Assembly (NCBI RefSeq): GCF_016805985.1
Contig: NZ_CP017661.1
Coordinates: 372,001-436,000, forward strand
Direction of reading: 5' to 3'
Origin: Microbacterium sp. JZ31
GTDB lineage: Bacteria; Actinomycetota; Actinomycetes; Actinomycetales; Microbacteriaceae
Length of the DNA: 64,000 bases
Shown here piece by piece: positions 1 through 8,384 of the stretch (its first letter is position 1; each line of letters begins with the position of its first letter). Under the pieces are notes generated by a model. That model did no database searches, had not been told where the DNA came from, and saw only the letters and a program-made list of their open reading frames with translations. The position numbers were made by a program, and so were the translations under genes.

Positions 1-1
1 C

Positions 2-358
2 GGAGGCTGGGACGAGCTGATGGATCGCGCGGTCGACTTCGGCCGCGCCGTGCCCGTGGGCGCGACGCGCTACGAGCAGTCGGCGCAGCTGGTGGCGACG
101 CTCGAGGAGCCGCGCGTGCAGAGCATCGCGGTGCGGGCGGACGCCGGGGTGTTCGGGCCGGGCGAACCCACGCCCGAGGAGATCGAGGCGTTCTGGGCCG
201 AGGTCGACGGGGTCGTGGGCGGCATGAACCGGAAGGCCTCGTTCTGGAAGCGGCTCGCAGCACGGCTCAACCTGCGCTCGCTGACCCAGGGCTCTTCATT
301 GACGAAACGTGTGCGGTCTCTTCGCGAGACGGTCTCCGCACGACGGAAGGATGGCTGA
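2..358 (+). CDS. C-terminal end of a transglutaminase-like (TgpA/DUF3488-type) membrane protein, partial
   Basis: The reading frame is open from the left edge, so only the last ~118 residues are present. The segment begins with a WDEL motif followed by a hydrophilic stretch with TRYEQSAQL, resembling the cytoplasmic DUF4129-like tail of actinobacterial transglutaminase-domain proteins ('WDEL..TA...G......T.RE.A..L'). It ends in a basic tail. The stop overlaps the leader of the RDD-FHA gene, so it probably sits in the same operon; in related genomes MoxR-DUF58-transglutaminase genes precede this phosphatase/FHA/kinase set. The catalytic domain lies outside the window, so the family call rests on the tail and on context. 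Confidence 0.6.
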   Translation, partial: GGWDELMDRAVDFGRAVPVGATRYEQSAQLVATLEEPRVQSIAVRADAGVFGPGEPTPEEIEAFWAEVDGVVGGMNRKASFWKRLAARLNLRSLTQGSSLTKRVRSLRETVSARRKDG

Positions 359-359
359 C

Positions 360-1730
360 ATGACGACGCCGAACCCCTACGGGGCCCCCGCGCCGGGAGC
401 CTACCCGCCGCCGCAGCACGGAGCGCCGGCCTACCCGTCGGCTCCCGCACCGCACGCCGGCGCCGCCTTCCCGGCGCCCGGACTCGGCGCGCATCCCGGG
501 CCCGCTCCCGTGGGGGCGCCGATGCCGGGCACGCCGGCATCGCTCGCGCGCCGCGTGGGCGCGTACGCGATCGACGTCGCCGTGATCGCGGTGGCCGTCG
601 CGCTGTGGATCGGCATCGGCATGCTCCTCGCGCAGGCGCTCGGCTCCGCCGTCATCGTGATCTTCGCGATCACCGCGTGGGTCCTCGCCGTCGCGTGGTT
701 CCTCGTCTACACCGCGATGCAGGGCCGGCACGGCTCGATCGGCATGCGACTCCTGAAGCTGCGGCTCGTGCGCCTCGACGGCGGCGCGCCGCTCGGCTTC
801 GGCGGCGCCTTCCTCCGCAACATCATCTGGTCGCTGGGGGCGGCGATCATCGTCGGCTACTTCTCGGTGTTCTTCGACAGGACGGGCCGCAACCAGGGCT
901 GGCACGACAAGGTCGCGCACGCGTTCATGCGGGACGCGTCCGGCGAGGAGCGCGCCGGGACCTCCGGCACCGCCTCGCGCCCGGCCTCCGCTCCCGGCCC
1001 GGTGTCGCCCGTGGTCCCGGCCTATGGCGGCGGGACGTCGGCGGCTCCCGTGCCCGCGCCTCCCGCTGCCGCCCCGGCCGCGTCCGGCACCCCGGTGTTC
1101 GGCGGCCCCGTTCCCCCGCGCCCCCCGCTTCCTCCGCTGATCCCGCAGGCGGCGTCCGCCGCGCGTCCCGCCGTCGCGCCGCCCGCGGCCGGGCCCGCCG
1201 CGGCACCGGCGCCGGCAGGCGACGGGCTGATCGCGTTCGTGCCGGGGATCACGCAGGATCCGCCGGCGCCCGCGGGGTCGGCGGCACCGCAGCCGGCCGC
1301 TCCCGTCGCGGTGGACGACCTCGACGACGACACGATCCTCGTCCGTCCGACCCCCGCGACCCCCGAGCCCGAGCCGGACGTCGAGGACACGCGCCTCGTC
1401 AGCCGCGCGCGTCCCGCAGTGCTCGAGTGGGACGACGGAACGCGGCACACGGTCGCCGAGCGCGCCGTGTTCGGACGCAATCCCTCCGCCCCGGAGGGCG
1501 CCGAGGCGGTCATCGTGCGCGACGAGACCCTGTCGCTGTCGAAGACCCACTTCGAGATCGTCGTGGCCGAGGCCGACGTGTCCGTGGTCGACCACCACTC
1601 GACCAACGGCGTCACGATCGTCCGCGCGGGAGAGCGGCTCACCGCCGCCCCCGGCGAGGCGATCCCGCTCGAGGCGGATGACGCGCTCGAGATCGGCGAC
1701 CGCATCGTGACGTTCAAGGGGCGCGGGTGA
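360..1730 (+). CDS. RDD-family membrane protein with C-terminal FHA domain
   Basis: About 456 residues. A proline-rich N-terminus (1-60) is followed by an RDD domain (~60-190; ARRVGAYAID, transmembrane segments, GSIGMRLLKLRLV, final WHDKVAHAF). A long Ala/Pro linker leads to an FHA domain (~355-456) with the GR..S/STNG signature (VFGRNPS, then HHSTNGV). The start at 360 was preferred to the in-frame ATG at 351 because the purine-rich AAGGATGG lies about six bases upstream of it. Two acidic threonine motifs, DDDTILVRP and VEDTRLV, sit between linker and FHA and look like kinase/FHA-docking sites (inference). The gene overlaps the phosphatase gene by 4 bp. It probably links membrane or envelope status to the downstream Ser/Thr kinase. 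Confidence 0.8.
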   Translation: MTTPNPYGAPAPGAYPPPQHGAPAYPSAPAPHAGAAFPAPGLGAHPGPAPVGAPMPGTPASLARRVGAYAIDVAVIAVAVALWIGIGMLLAQALGSAVIVIFAITAWVLAVAWFLVYTAMQGRHGSIGMRLLKLRLVRLDGGAPLGFGGAFLRNIIWSLGAAIIVGYFSVFFDRTGRNQGWHDKVAHAFMRDASGEERAGTSGTASRPASAPGPVSPVVPAYGGGTSAAPVPAPPAAAPAASGTPVFGGPVPPRPPLPPLIPQAASAARPAVAPPAAGPAAAPAPAGDGLIAFVPGITQDPPAPAGSAAPQPAAPVAVDDLDDDTILVRPTPATPEPEPDVEDTRLVSRARPAVLEWDDGTRHTVAERAVFGRNPSAPEGAEAVIVRDETLSLSKTHFEIVVAEADVSVVDHHSTNGVTIVRAGERLTAAPGEAIPLEADDALEIGDRIVTFKGRG

Positions 1731-2539
1731 GCGGCCCGATCGTCGCCCTGAGCGGCGCGGCCACGGACGCGGGGCTGCGGCGCTCCCTCAACGAGGACGC
1801 TTTCCTGTCCGTGCCGCCCGTGTTCCTCGTCGCCGACGGCATGGGCGGGCACGACCGGGGCGAGGTCGCATCGGCGACCGCGATCTCGGAGTTCGCGCCG
1901 TTCGCGGGGCGGGAGAGCCTGACGATCGACGACGTCCGCGAGGCGCTGCACCGCGCGCGTGTGCGCGTCGACGGGCTCTCGGGCGGCACGCAGGCCGGCG
2001 CCGGCACGACCCTCACGGGCGTCGTGATCGCCGACGTCGCGGGGGAGGGATACTGGCTCGCGCTGAATCTCGGCGACTCGCGCACGTACCGCCTCGCCGC
2101 GGGGCACCTCGAGCAGATCAGCGTCGACCACTCGATCGTGCAGGAGCTCCTGGACCGGGGCGAGCTCACCCCGGAGGACGCCTCGCGCGACCGACGCCGC
2201 AACGTCATCACGCGCGCCCTCGGGGCGGGAAGCGACGGCGACGCGGACTACTGGATGATCCCCGCCAGCGCGGGAGATCGCATCCTGGTGTGCTCCGACG
2301 GACTGCCGAGCGAACTGCCGCCCGAGCGGATCCGGGACATCCTGAGCGTCGAGGCACATCCGCAGGCGGCGGCCACGCGCCTCGTGCAGGAGGCCGTGCT
2401 GCACGGCGGCCGCGACAACATCACGGCGATCGTCGTCGACGCGGTCTCGGTCGCGCGACGTGGCGCGGCGACGTCGGCCGACGGGCCCGGCATCGACTCC
2501 GACACCCTTCCGCGAGAGCCCGTGGGAGGGATGCGCTGA
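1727..2539 (+). CDS. PP2C-family Ser/Thr protein phosphatase
   Basis: 270 residues. This is a PPM phosphatase that reverses Ser/Thr kinase phosphorylation using two metal ions. Visible motifs in order: RSLNEDAF near the N-terminus, the metal-binding DGMGGHD (~37), NLGDSRTYR (~114), SVDHS, CSDGLPS (~189) and GGRDNITAIVVD near the C-terminus. It lacks a transmembrane segment, so it acts in the cytoplasm. The GTG start overlaps the preceding stop (GTGA), and its own stop overlaps the next ATG by one base, implying translational coupling. Its natural substrates are probably the kinase and FHA proteins of the same operon, as in the mycobacterial PstP/PknB arrangement (inference from context). Confidence 0.92.
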   Translation: MSGPIVALSGAATDAGLRRSLNEDAFLSVPPVFLVADGMGGHDRGEVASATAISEFAPFAGRESLTIDDVREALHRARVRVDGLSGGTQAGAGTTLTGVVIADVAGEGYWLALNLGDSRTYRLAAGHLEQISVDHSIVQELLDRGELTPEDASRDRRRNVITRALGAGSDGDADYWMIPASAGDRILVCSDGLPSELPPERIRDILSVEAHPQAAATRLVQEAVLHGGRDNITAIVVDAVSVARRGAATSADGPGIDSDTLPREPVGGMR

Positions 2540-3987
2540 TGCGCGTGACATACGAGCCCGGCGGCATGCTGACCATCGTCGCCGACGACGGGGTCGCAGT
2601 GCTGCCCGGCGGCCTACCGCAGGACATGATCGACGAGGTCTGGGAGGGCCTGGACACCGGCGACGGCGTCGCGGCCGTGCTCGACGCGCTCGGGCGCGCG
2701 TTCGGCCCGGCGACCGCCGCGCTGCCGCCCTTCGCCGTCGCGCTGCTGCAGGACGACGCGGTGCGCACCGCCGTGCGCGGCGATCTGCGGCTCACGGTCG
2801 AGACCCTGAGCGGCGCGCTCGAGGTCACGGGCGGTGCGTCCGACACATGGACCGTGCGCCTGATCGAGGACGCCCTCTCGGTCCGCGTGCGTCCCGCGCA
2901 GGACGCGCCCGCGAGCGCGTCCGAGCTGCCGATCGCGTCGGGAGCCGTGCTCGCGGCGACCGTGAGCGCGGTGTTCTTCGAGACCGAGGAGGAGGACGAG
3001 CCGTCGCGACCCCGCGGCGACGACGCGCGGGACTCGCCCGTGCCCGACGACCTCGTGAACGGCCTGTCCGGATCCGAAGCGCAGCCGCCCTCCGAGACGC
3101 TGCTGCCGGAGGACACGCGGCTCGGAAGCGCGGCGGGCTCCGCGCCGGGCCCCGCCGCGACGACCGCGGACGATCTCGCCGTGGCCGACACGATCGTGGT
3201 GCACCGGGACGGAGCGGCCGACCCGGTGCCGGCGGCGGCGGACGAGGCGCCGGGCGTCATGGGGGACACGATCGAGCCGCTCGGCGATCACGACGGCGCG
3301 ACGATCACGTTCGCGGAGTTCGCCGCGCGCGGCCACGTGCCGCTTGCGGCGCCCGAACCGGTGGACGCGCGGCTGCCCGAGGTGCAGCCCGTCGCTCCGG
3401 GGCTCGAGGCGCACGGCGATCACGACGGCGCCACGATCTCCGTCCACGAGCTCGGCCACTCGGACACCGCCTCCGTGCCGCGCGATGCGGCCGTGTGGCC
3501 CGCACCGCCGACCGACGAGGTGCCGTTCGAGGGGACGGAGCGGCCGGAGGCGCAGCGGCTCGACCCCGCCCCGCTGCCGCGCTTCGACGACGTGCCGTCG
3601 CTTGCCGCGTCGCCGTTCGCGCCGGGGCCGTCCCGCGGACGGGTCCGGCTGTCCACGGGCGAGGTTGTCGAGCTCGACCGCCCCGTGATCATCGGCCGGC
3701 GGCCGCGGTCCGCGCGCACCACGGGCGCGGACATGCCGCACCTCGTGGCGGTCGAGAGCCCGCAGAACGACATCTCGCGCAACCACGTCGAGATCTCGTC
3801 CGACGGCGAGACCGTCGTCGTGACCGACCTTCACACCACGAACGGCACGGTGCTGTACCGCACCGGGCTGCTCGGCGGGTCCGCGGATCCCGTGCGGCTG
3901 CACCCCGGCGAGCAGACCGTCGTCGTCGCGGGTGACGTCGTCGACATCGGCGACGGCGTGACGCTGTCGTTCGAGGACCTTCCGTGA
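2539..3987 (+). CDS. FHA-domain protein with acidic threonine-motif linker
   Basis: 482 residues. The first ~150 residues have no family I can name and have no signal peptide. A long acidic, low-complexity middle (~150-370) contains several short threonine motifs: PEDTRLG, VADTIVV, MGDTIEP, and two copies of GDHDGATI. The last ~110 residues form an FHA phosphothreonine-binding domain (VIIGRRPRS, SRNHVEI, HTTNGT). The ATG overlaps the phosphatase stop by one base. Such proteins serve as phosphorylation-dependent scaffolds for Ser/Thr kinases. The repeated motifs may be phosphorylated by the adjacent kinase and read by FHA domains in cis or trans (inference). Confidence 0.8.
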   Translation: MRVTYEPGGMLTIVADDGVAVLPGGLPQDMIDEVWEGLDTGDGVAAVLDALGRAFGPATAALPPFAVALLQDDAVRTAVRGDLRLTVETLSGALEVTGGASDTWTVRLIEDALSVRVRPAQDAPASASELPIASGAVLAATVSAVFFETEEEDEPSRPRGDDARDSPVPDDLVNGLSGSEAQPPSETLLPEDTRLGSAAGSAPGPAATTADDLAVADTIVVHRDGAADPVPAAADEAPGVMGDTIEPLGDHDGATITFAEFAARGHVPLAAPEPVDARLPEVQPVAPGLEAHGDHDGATISVHELGHSDTASVPRDAAVWPAPPTDEVPFEGTERPEAQRLDPAPLPRFDDVPSLAASPFAPGPSRGRVRLSTGEVVELDRPVIIGRRPRSARTTGADMPHLVAVESPQNDISRNHVEISSDGETVVVTDLHTTNGTVLYRTGLLGGSADPVRLHPGEQTVVVAGDVVDIGDGVTLSFEDLP

Positions 3988-5549
3988 ATCAACGCCGCCC
4001 GCCCGCGCCGCCGCCGCAGCTGCCGGGCTTCACGCACCTCGAGCTGCTCGGATCCGGCGGCTTCGCCGACGTCTACCTGTACGAGCAGGAGCTGCCGCGC
4101 CGCCGCGTGGCGGTGAAGGTGCTGCTGCCGGAGCGGATCTCCCCGTCGGCCGCGCAGTTCACGGCCGAGGCGAACGTGATGGCGATGCTGTCGACGCATC
4201 CGGCGATCGTCACGATCTACCAGGCGGGGGTCTCGTCCGACGGGCGTCCGTACCTCGTGATGGAGTACTGCCCGCGCCCCAACCTGCAGGTGCGCTACCG
4301 GCGCGAGCCGTTCTCGGTCGCCGAGGCGCTGCGCGTGGGCGTGCAGGTCGCGGCCGCGGTCGAGACCGCGCACCGCGCCGGCGTGCTGCACCGCGACATC
4401 AAGCCCGCGAACATCCTGGTCACGGAGTACAACCGCCCCGCGCTGACCGACTTCGGCATCGCGTCGACCTCGCAGACCGCCGCCGAGACGACGGGCATGT
4501 CGATCCCGTGGTCGCCGCCGGAGGTCTTCGACGCCGCCGCCGCGCAGGGCGGCCCGCGCACCGACGTGTACCAGCTCGGCGCGACGATCTACACGCTGCT
4601 GGCGGGGCGGTCCCCGTTCGAGGTGCCCGGCCAGCGCAACGGCAGCGCCGAGCTGATCGAGCGCATCGAGCGGATGCCGCTGCCCGCGATCGAGCGTCCG
4701 GATGTGCCGTCGTCGCTTTTCGCGGCGCTGTCCCGGGCGATGTCGAAGGATCCGGCCGACCGCTACCCGAGCGCCGTCGCGTTCGCGCGTGCGCTGCAGA
4801 AGGTGCAGATCGAGCTCGCGCACTCGGTCACGCCGATCGACATCCTGGACGAGCGTCCGCTCGACGCGGGGCCCGAGGACGACGACGGCGGCCTGACCCG
4901 TGTGCGCGGCGTCACGAGCATCGCGCCGATCGACACCTCCACCCGTCCCTCCGCGACCACGGCCAAGGTGGCGGGCGCCGCGCCGCCGGCCGACGACGCG
5001 ACCATCGTGCGCGGCCCGCGCGTGGTCGAGCCGATCGCCGACGAGACGATCCTGCGGCCGCGCTCGCCGCAGGACGTCGCGGCGCCCACGGCGGCTCCGG
5101 CGCCGGAGGCGGCCGCGCCCACGACGCCCGAGCGCTCCCGCCGCTGGCCGACGATCCTCGCGGCCTCGGTCGTCGGCGTCGCGGTGATCGGCATCGGCGC
5201 CGCGGTCATCGGCTCCGTCATCGCACCGGAACCCGAGCCGACGACCGCGCCGACCGTCATCGCGCAGGACCCGCTGGGCGACGGCGGCGTGCCGCTCGTG
5301 GAGGACGGCGAGGGCGTCATCCGGGGCGGGAACGCCGTCTTCACGTGGACGAACCCCGCCCCCGCGGAAGGTGACCAGTACCGCTGGCACCGCAACGCCC
5401 TGTCCGGTCGCGGCGAGGGGCACCTCACCACGGAGCCGACCGTCACGGTGCCGGTCGAGGGCGCGGATCAGGTCTGCATCGACGTCTATCTCGTGCGCGC
5501 GAACGGCACCTTCACGAACGAAGCCGTCACGATCTGCGCGCCGGAGTGA
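3984..5549 (+). CDS. Membrane Ser/Thr protein kinase (PknB/Hanks type)
   Basis: 521 residues. The N-terminal kinase domain shows the glycine loop GSGGFADVY (~24), the ATP-anchoring lysine in VAVKVL (K45), the catalytic loop HRDIKPANIL (~136), DFGIAS (~156) and a PPEV APE-equivalent. A linker carries GLTRV, DDATIV and DETIL motifs like those of the upstream FHA proteins. A single transmembrane helix (~389-413) leads to a short ~105-residue extracytoplasmic domain that lacks PASTA signatures and may have an Ig/fibronectin-like fold. The GTG start overlaps the FHA gene by 4 bp. It closes the operon and is the obvious kinase partner of the phosphatase and FHA proteins. Confidence 0.92.
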   Translation: MNQRRPPAPPPQLPGFTHLELLGSGGFADVYLYEQELPRRRVAVKVLLPERISPSAAQFTAEANVMAMLSTHPAIVTIYQAGVSSDGRPYLVMEYCPRPNLQVRYRREPFSVAEALRVGVQVAAAVETAHRAGVLHRDIKPANILVTEYNRPALTDFGIASTSQTAAETTGMSIPWSPPEVFDAAAAQGGPRTDVYQLGATIYTLLAGRSPFEVPGQRNGSAELIERIERMPLPAIERPDVPSSLFAALSRAMSKDPADRYPSAVAFARALQKVQIELAHSVTPIDILDERPLDAGPEDDDGGLTRVRGVTSIAPIDTSTRPSATTAKVAGAAPPADDATIVRGPRVVEPIADETILRPRSPQDVAAPTAAPAPEAAAPTTPERSRRWPTILAASVVGVAVIGIGAAVIGSVIAPEPEPTTAPTVIAQDPLGDGGVPLVEDGEGVIRGGNAVFTWTNPAPAEGDQYRWHRNALSGRGEGHLTTEPTVTVPVEGADQVCIDVYLVRANGTFTNEAVTICAPE

Positions 5550-5594
5550 TCCGCCCTCCGCGTCGAGAAGAGGGGGGCGTTCGGACGGACCGCC

Positions 5595-6056
5595 TCAGAC
5601 GGCGGGTGCCGGATCCAGGTGGCGCGCGCCGTGGGACAGCACCTTCACGACGATCCCGCGACGGGCGAGCGCCGAGACGGTGCGGGTGCCCTCGTCGACG
5701 TTGCGGCCCAGGGCCTGCACGTTCGTGACGACCAGCACGTCGCCGGGCTTGAACGTGTCGAACAGGCGCGCGAGGCGCTGCTCCCACGTCTCCAGGATGT
5801 CGGGAGCGGGGTGGCGGAAGCCCTCGATCGGCACGCCGAAGCGCGTGAGGTCGTCGCGCTGCTGCACGACCGACGGCATGTCGTCGCGCGAGACGACGAG
5901 CCCCACCAGGCGCGACCCCGCGGGGCGCGCGAGCCACCAGTCGCGATCGCGCTGCAGCTCGGTGAAGCACTTGGGGCACTCCACGGCGGCATGCGGAAGG
6001 TGCAGGGGTGCGGTGTCCGCGCGCGTGTCCTCCGGATCCTGAGCGATCTCCGCCAC
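5595..6056 (-). CDS. Resolvase N-terminal-domain-like protein, catalytic residues degenerate
   Basis: 153 residues from a GTG start preceded by GAGAGGGG. An N-terminal CPKC knuckle precedes a region that aligns with serine-recombinase N-terminal domains: GLVVSRDDMPSVVQQRDDL matches the family Y-A-R-V-S-T-x-D-Q...QRDAL, and GDVLVVTNVQALGRNVDE matches GDxLVVxxLDRLGRS. The putative nucleophile serine remains, but the Arg before it is Val, and the D-R of DRLGR is Q-A. No DNA-binding helix-turn-helix domain follows. It is therefore probably not an active recombinase but a repurposed fold. It is divergent from the zinc peptidase; the convergent kinase gene ends 45 bp away. Confidence 0.6.
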   Translation of the reverse strand: MAEIAQDPEDTRADTAPLHLPHAAVECPKCFTELQRDRDWWLARPAGSRLVGLVVSRDDMPSVVQQRDDLTRFGVPIEGFRHPAPDILETWEQRLARLFDTFKPGDVLVVTNVQALGRNVDEGTRTVSALARRGIVVKVLSHGARHLDPAPAV

Positions 6057-6122
6057 GTCAAGCCCCTCTCTCGTTCCGCTCTATTCTGCCGCGCGCCGCC
6101 GACGTCCCGGTACCGTTGCGGC

Positions 6123-7007
6123 ATGACATTCAATGAGAACGCGAATGTCGGGAACAGCAAGGCCCGGCGCCGCGGCCGCAACGCCGCGATCGCCGGTGGC
6201 GGCGGCGTCGGAGTGATCGCCATCGCGGTGCTGCTGATCAGCATGTTCACGGGTCAGGACCTCACCGGGCTGCTCGGCATCACGGACGGCGCGGGCGGCG
6301 GCCAGCAGCCGCAGAGCGGCGGCGCGATCATCGAGGACTGCGAGACGGGAGCGGACGCCAACGAGCGGGACGACTGCCGCCTCGTGCTCGGCGCCGAGGC
6401 GATCGACCAGTTCTGGGCGGAGGAGCTGCCCGGCTACCGCGAGCCGCAGCTCATCATCGTGGATCAGGCGACGTCGTCGCAGTGCGGCACCGCGTCCAAC
6501 CAGACCGGCCCGTTCTACTGCCCTCCCGAGGAGACCGTCTACGTCGACCCGACGTTCTTCGGTCTGCTGCGCTCGCAGTTCGACGCCTCGGCGGGCAGTC
6601 TCGCGCAGCTGTACGTGCTCGCCCACGAATACGGCCACCACGTGCAGAACCTCACCGGCGTGTTCGAGCAGCACCCGAACAACGGCACCGGCGCCGACAG
6701 CAACGGCGTGCGCACCGAGCTGCAGGCCGACTGCTTCGCGGGAGCCTGGGTCGCGGCGATGACGGAGCAGGAGGACGTCGACGGCGACCCGTACCTGCTG
6801 GCGCCGACGCCCCAGCAGATCGCCGACGCGCTGAACGCCGCCGCGGCCGTGGGCGACGACCACATCCAGGAGCAGTCGGGCGGCGAGATCAATCCCGAGA
6901 GCTGGACGCACGGATCGAGCGAGCAGCGGCAGCGCTGGTTCGACGTGGGCCGAGAGGGCGGCGTCGACGCGTGCGACACGTTCTCGGTCTCCGGCAGCGA
7001 GCTCTGA
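6123..7007 (+). CDS. YpfJ-type neutral zinc metallopeptidase (membrane-anchored)
   Basis: 294 residues. A basic N-terminus and one transmembrane helix (~20-40) anchor the protein, followed by a Gly/Gln-rich spacer and the catalytic domain. The zinc motif HEYGHH lies at ~168, with a downstream glutamate in TELQADCFAG (~199), as in the KPN_02809/YpfJ family. Paired cysteines (QCGT, YCPP) may form a disulfide outside the cell. The start follows TACCGT at 6111-6116 by six bases, a leaderless arrangement. The substrate is unknown. The prolyl aminopeptidase gene starts one base after the stop, so the two are co-transcribed. Confidence 0.88.
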   Translation: MTFNENANVGNSKARRRGRNAAIAGGGGVGVIAIAVLLISMFTGQDLTGLLGITDGAGGGQQPQSGGAIIEDCETGADANERDDCRLVLGAEAIDQFWAEELPGYREPQLIIVDQATSSQCGTASNQTGPFYCPPEETVYVDPTFFGLLRSQFDASAGSLAQLYVLAHEYGHHVQNLTGVFEQHPNNGTGADSNGVRTELQADCFAGAWVAAMTEQEDVDGDPYLLAPTPQQIADALNAAAAVGDDHIQEQSGGEINPESWTHGSSEQRQRWFDVGREGGVDACDTFSVSGSEL

Positions 7008-7008
7008 C

Positions 7009-7986
7009 ATGGGCGGCGGGCTCGACGGGATCCTGTATCCCGACACCGAACCGTCGGCGCACGGCATGCTCGACGTCGGCGACGGGCACCGCGTGTACTG
7101 GGAGGAGAGCGGGGCGCCCGACGGGAAACCCGTCGTGTTCCTGCACGGCGGTCCGGGCGGCGGCACCGCGCCGTGGCAGCGGCGGTTCTTCGACCCGGAG
7201 CGCTACCGCATCATCCTGATGGATCAGCGCGCGTGCGGACGCAGCGAGCCGCATGCGAGCGAGCCGGATGCCGACCTGTCGGCCGTGACGACGTGGCACC
7301 TGGTGGCCGACCTCGAGCTGCTGCGCACCCACCTCGGCATCGAGCGGTGGCAGGTGTTCGGCGGATCGTGGGGCAGCGCGCTCGCGCTCGCGTACGCGCA
7401 GACGCATCCCGAGCGGGTCACCGAGCTCGTGCTGCGCGGCATCTTCACTCTGCGCCGGCACGAGCTCGAGTGGTTCTACGAGGGCGGGGCGCAGGCCCTG
7501 TTCCCCGACCTGTGGGAGGCGTACCTCGCGCCGATCCCTTCGAGCGAGCGGTCGCATCTGATCGAGGCGTACCACCGCCGACTGGCGCATCCGGATCCGG
7601 ACGTCCACGTCCCGGCGGCCGTCGCGTGGAGCGTGTGGGAGGCGTCGACGATCACGCTGCGCCCCGACTCCGACGCGATCGAGAAGTCGTCGCAGCCGCG
7701 GTCCGCCGTGGCGTTCGCGCGGATCGAGAACCACTTCTTCCGGCACGGCGGCTGGTTCCGCGAGGGGCAGCTGATCGAGGACGCCCACCTGCTGCGCGAC
7801 ATCCCCGCCGTGATCGTGCAGGGCCGCTACGACGTGTGCACGCCCATGATGACCGCGTGGGATCTGCACCGGGCGTGGCCCGAGGCCGAGTTCACGGTCG
7901 TCGACGACGCCGGGCATGCGGCGGTCGAACCCGGCATCGCCGCGGCCCTGAGAGCCGCGACGGACAGGTTCGCCGACGCCCGGTGA
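7009..7986 (+). CDS. pip: Prolyl aminopeptidase (proline iminopeptidase), alpha/beta hydrolase
   Basis: 325 residues. It releases N-terminal proline from peptides in the cytoplasm. The oxyanion region HGGPGGG and the DQRACGRSEPH block (~72) are diagnostic of the family. The nucleophile serine lies in GGSWGSALAL (~121), with the acid in GRYDVCTP (~273) and the histidine in DDAGHAA (~301). Length is normal for the family. It sits directly downstream of the zinc peptidase and is convergent with the mycoredoxin gene. Confidence 0.93.
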   Translation: MGGGLDGILYPDTEPSAHGMLDVGDGHRVYWEESGAPDGKPVVFLHGGPGGGTAPWQRRFFDPERYRIILMDQRACGRSEPHASEPDADLSAVTTWHLVADLELLRTHLGIERWQVFGGSWGSALALAYAQTHPERVTELVLRGIFTLRRHELEWFYEGGAQALFPDLWEAYLAPIPSSERSHLIEAYHRRLAHPDPDVHVPAAVAWSVWEASTITLRPDSDAIEKSSQPRSAVAFARIENHFFRHGGWFREGQLIEDAHLLRDIPAVIVQGRYDVCTPMMTAWDLHRAWPEAEFTVVDDAGHAAVEPGIAAALRAATDRFADAR

Positions 7987-8004
7987 GGGCGGAGCGGGAT
8001 CGCG

Positions 8005-8268
8005 TCAGATCAGGCTGAGCTCGCGCAGCTTCGCCTCGACGTCGGCGTTGGACGGCTCGACGTGGTGCGTCGCATCGGGGTAGAGCACGACCGGGATGTT
8101 GGTGCGGCCCGAGATGTCCTTCGCGACCTCGGCGGCGGCCGGCTCGGCCTCGAGGTCGACGTACGTGTAGGAGACGCCCAGGCCGTCGAGCTGCGCCTTC
8201 GTGCGGCGGCAGTCGCGGCACCACTCGGCGCCGAACATCGTGAGCTGTCCGGGGTTCGCGTCGGTCAT
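8005..8268 (-). CDS. Mycoredoxin/glutaredoxin-like protein
   Basis: 87 residues forming one thioredoxin fold. The active site WCRDC (residues ~16-20) and the cis-proline segment TNIPVVLYPD are visible. Actinobacterial proteins of this type reduce mycothiol mixed disulfides. The ATG is preceded by TAGGCT-GGAGGC, so it fits a leaderless promoter, although the same bases could act as a ribosome-binding site. It is divergent from the glycosyltransferase gene. Confidence 0.85.
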   Translation of the reverse strand: MTDANPGQLTMFGAEWCRDCRRTKAQLDGLGVSYTYVDLEAEPAAAEVAKDISGRTNIPVVLYPDATHHVEPSNADVEAKLRELSLI

Positions 8269-8384
8269 GCCTCCAGCCTACGGGCCGCCGACTGAGCGGG
8301 ATCCGTGTGGGCGGGGCCCACGGGCATGACACGATGGGGTGATCCCGTCTGGGTGCGGGGAGTCGACTCGAGGAGAGGGCCGGC

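Noticed and set aside
267..1598. Long minus-strand frame over the RDD-FHA gene
   Set aside because: Arg/Gly-rich shadow translation without motifs, opposite a clear coding frame.
5550..5594. Possible terminator between the kinase and resolvase-like genes
   Set aside because: CGCCCTC and GAGGGGGGCG can pair only with mismatched lengths and there is no T-tract on either strand.
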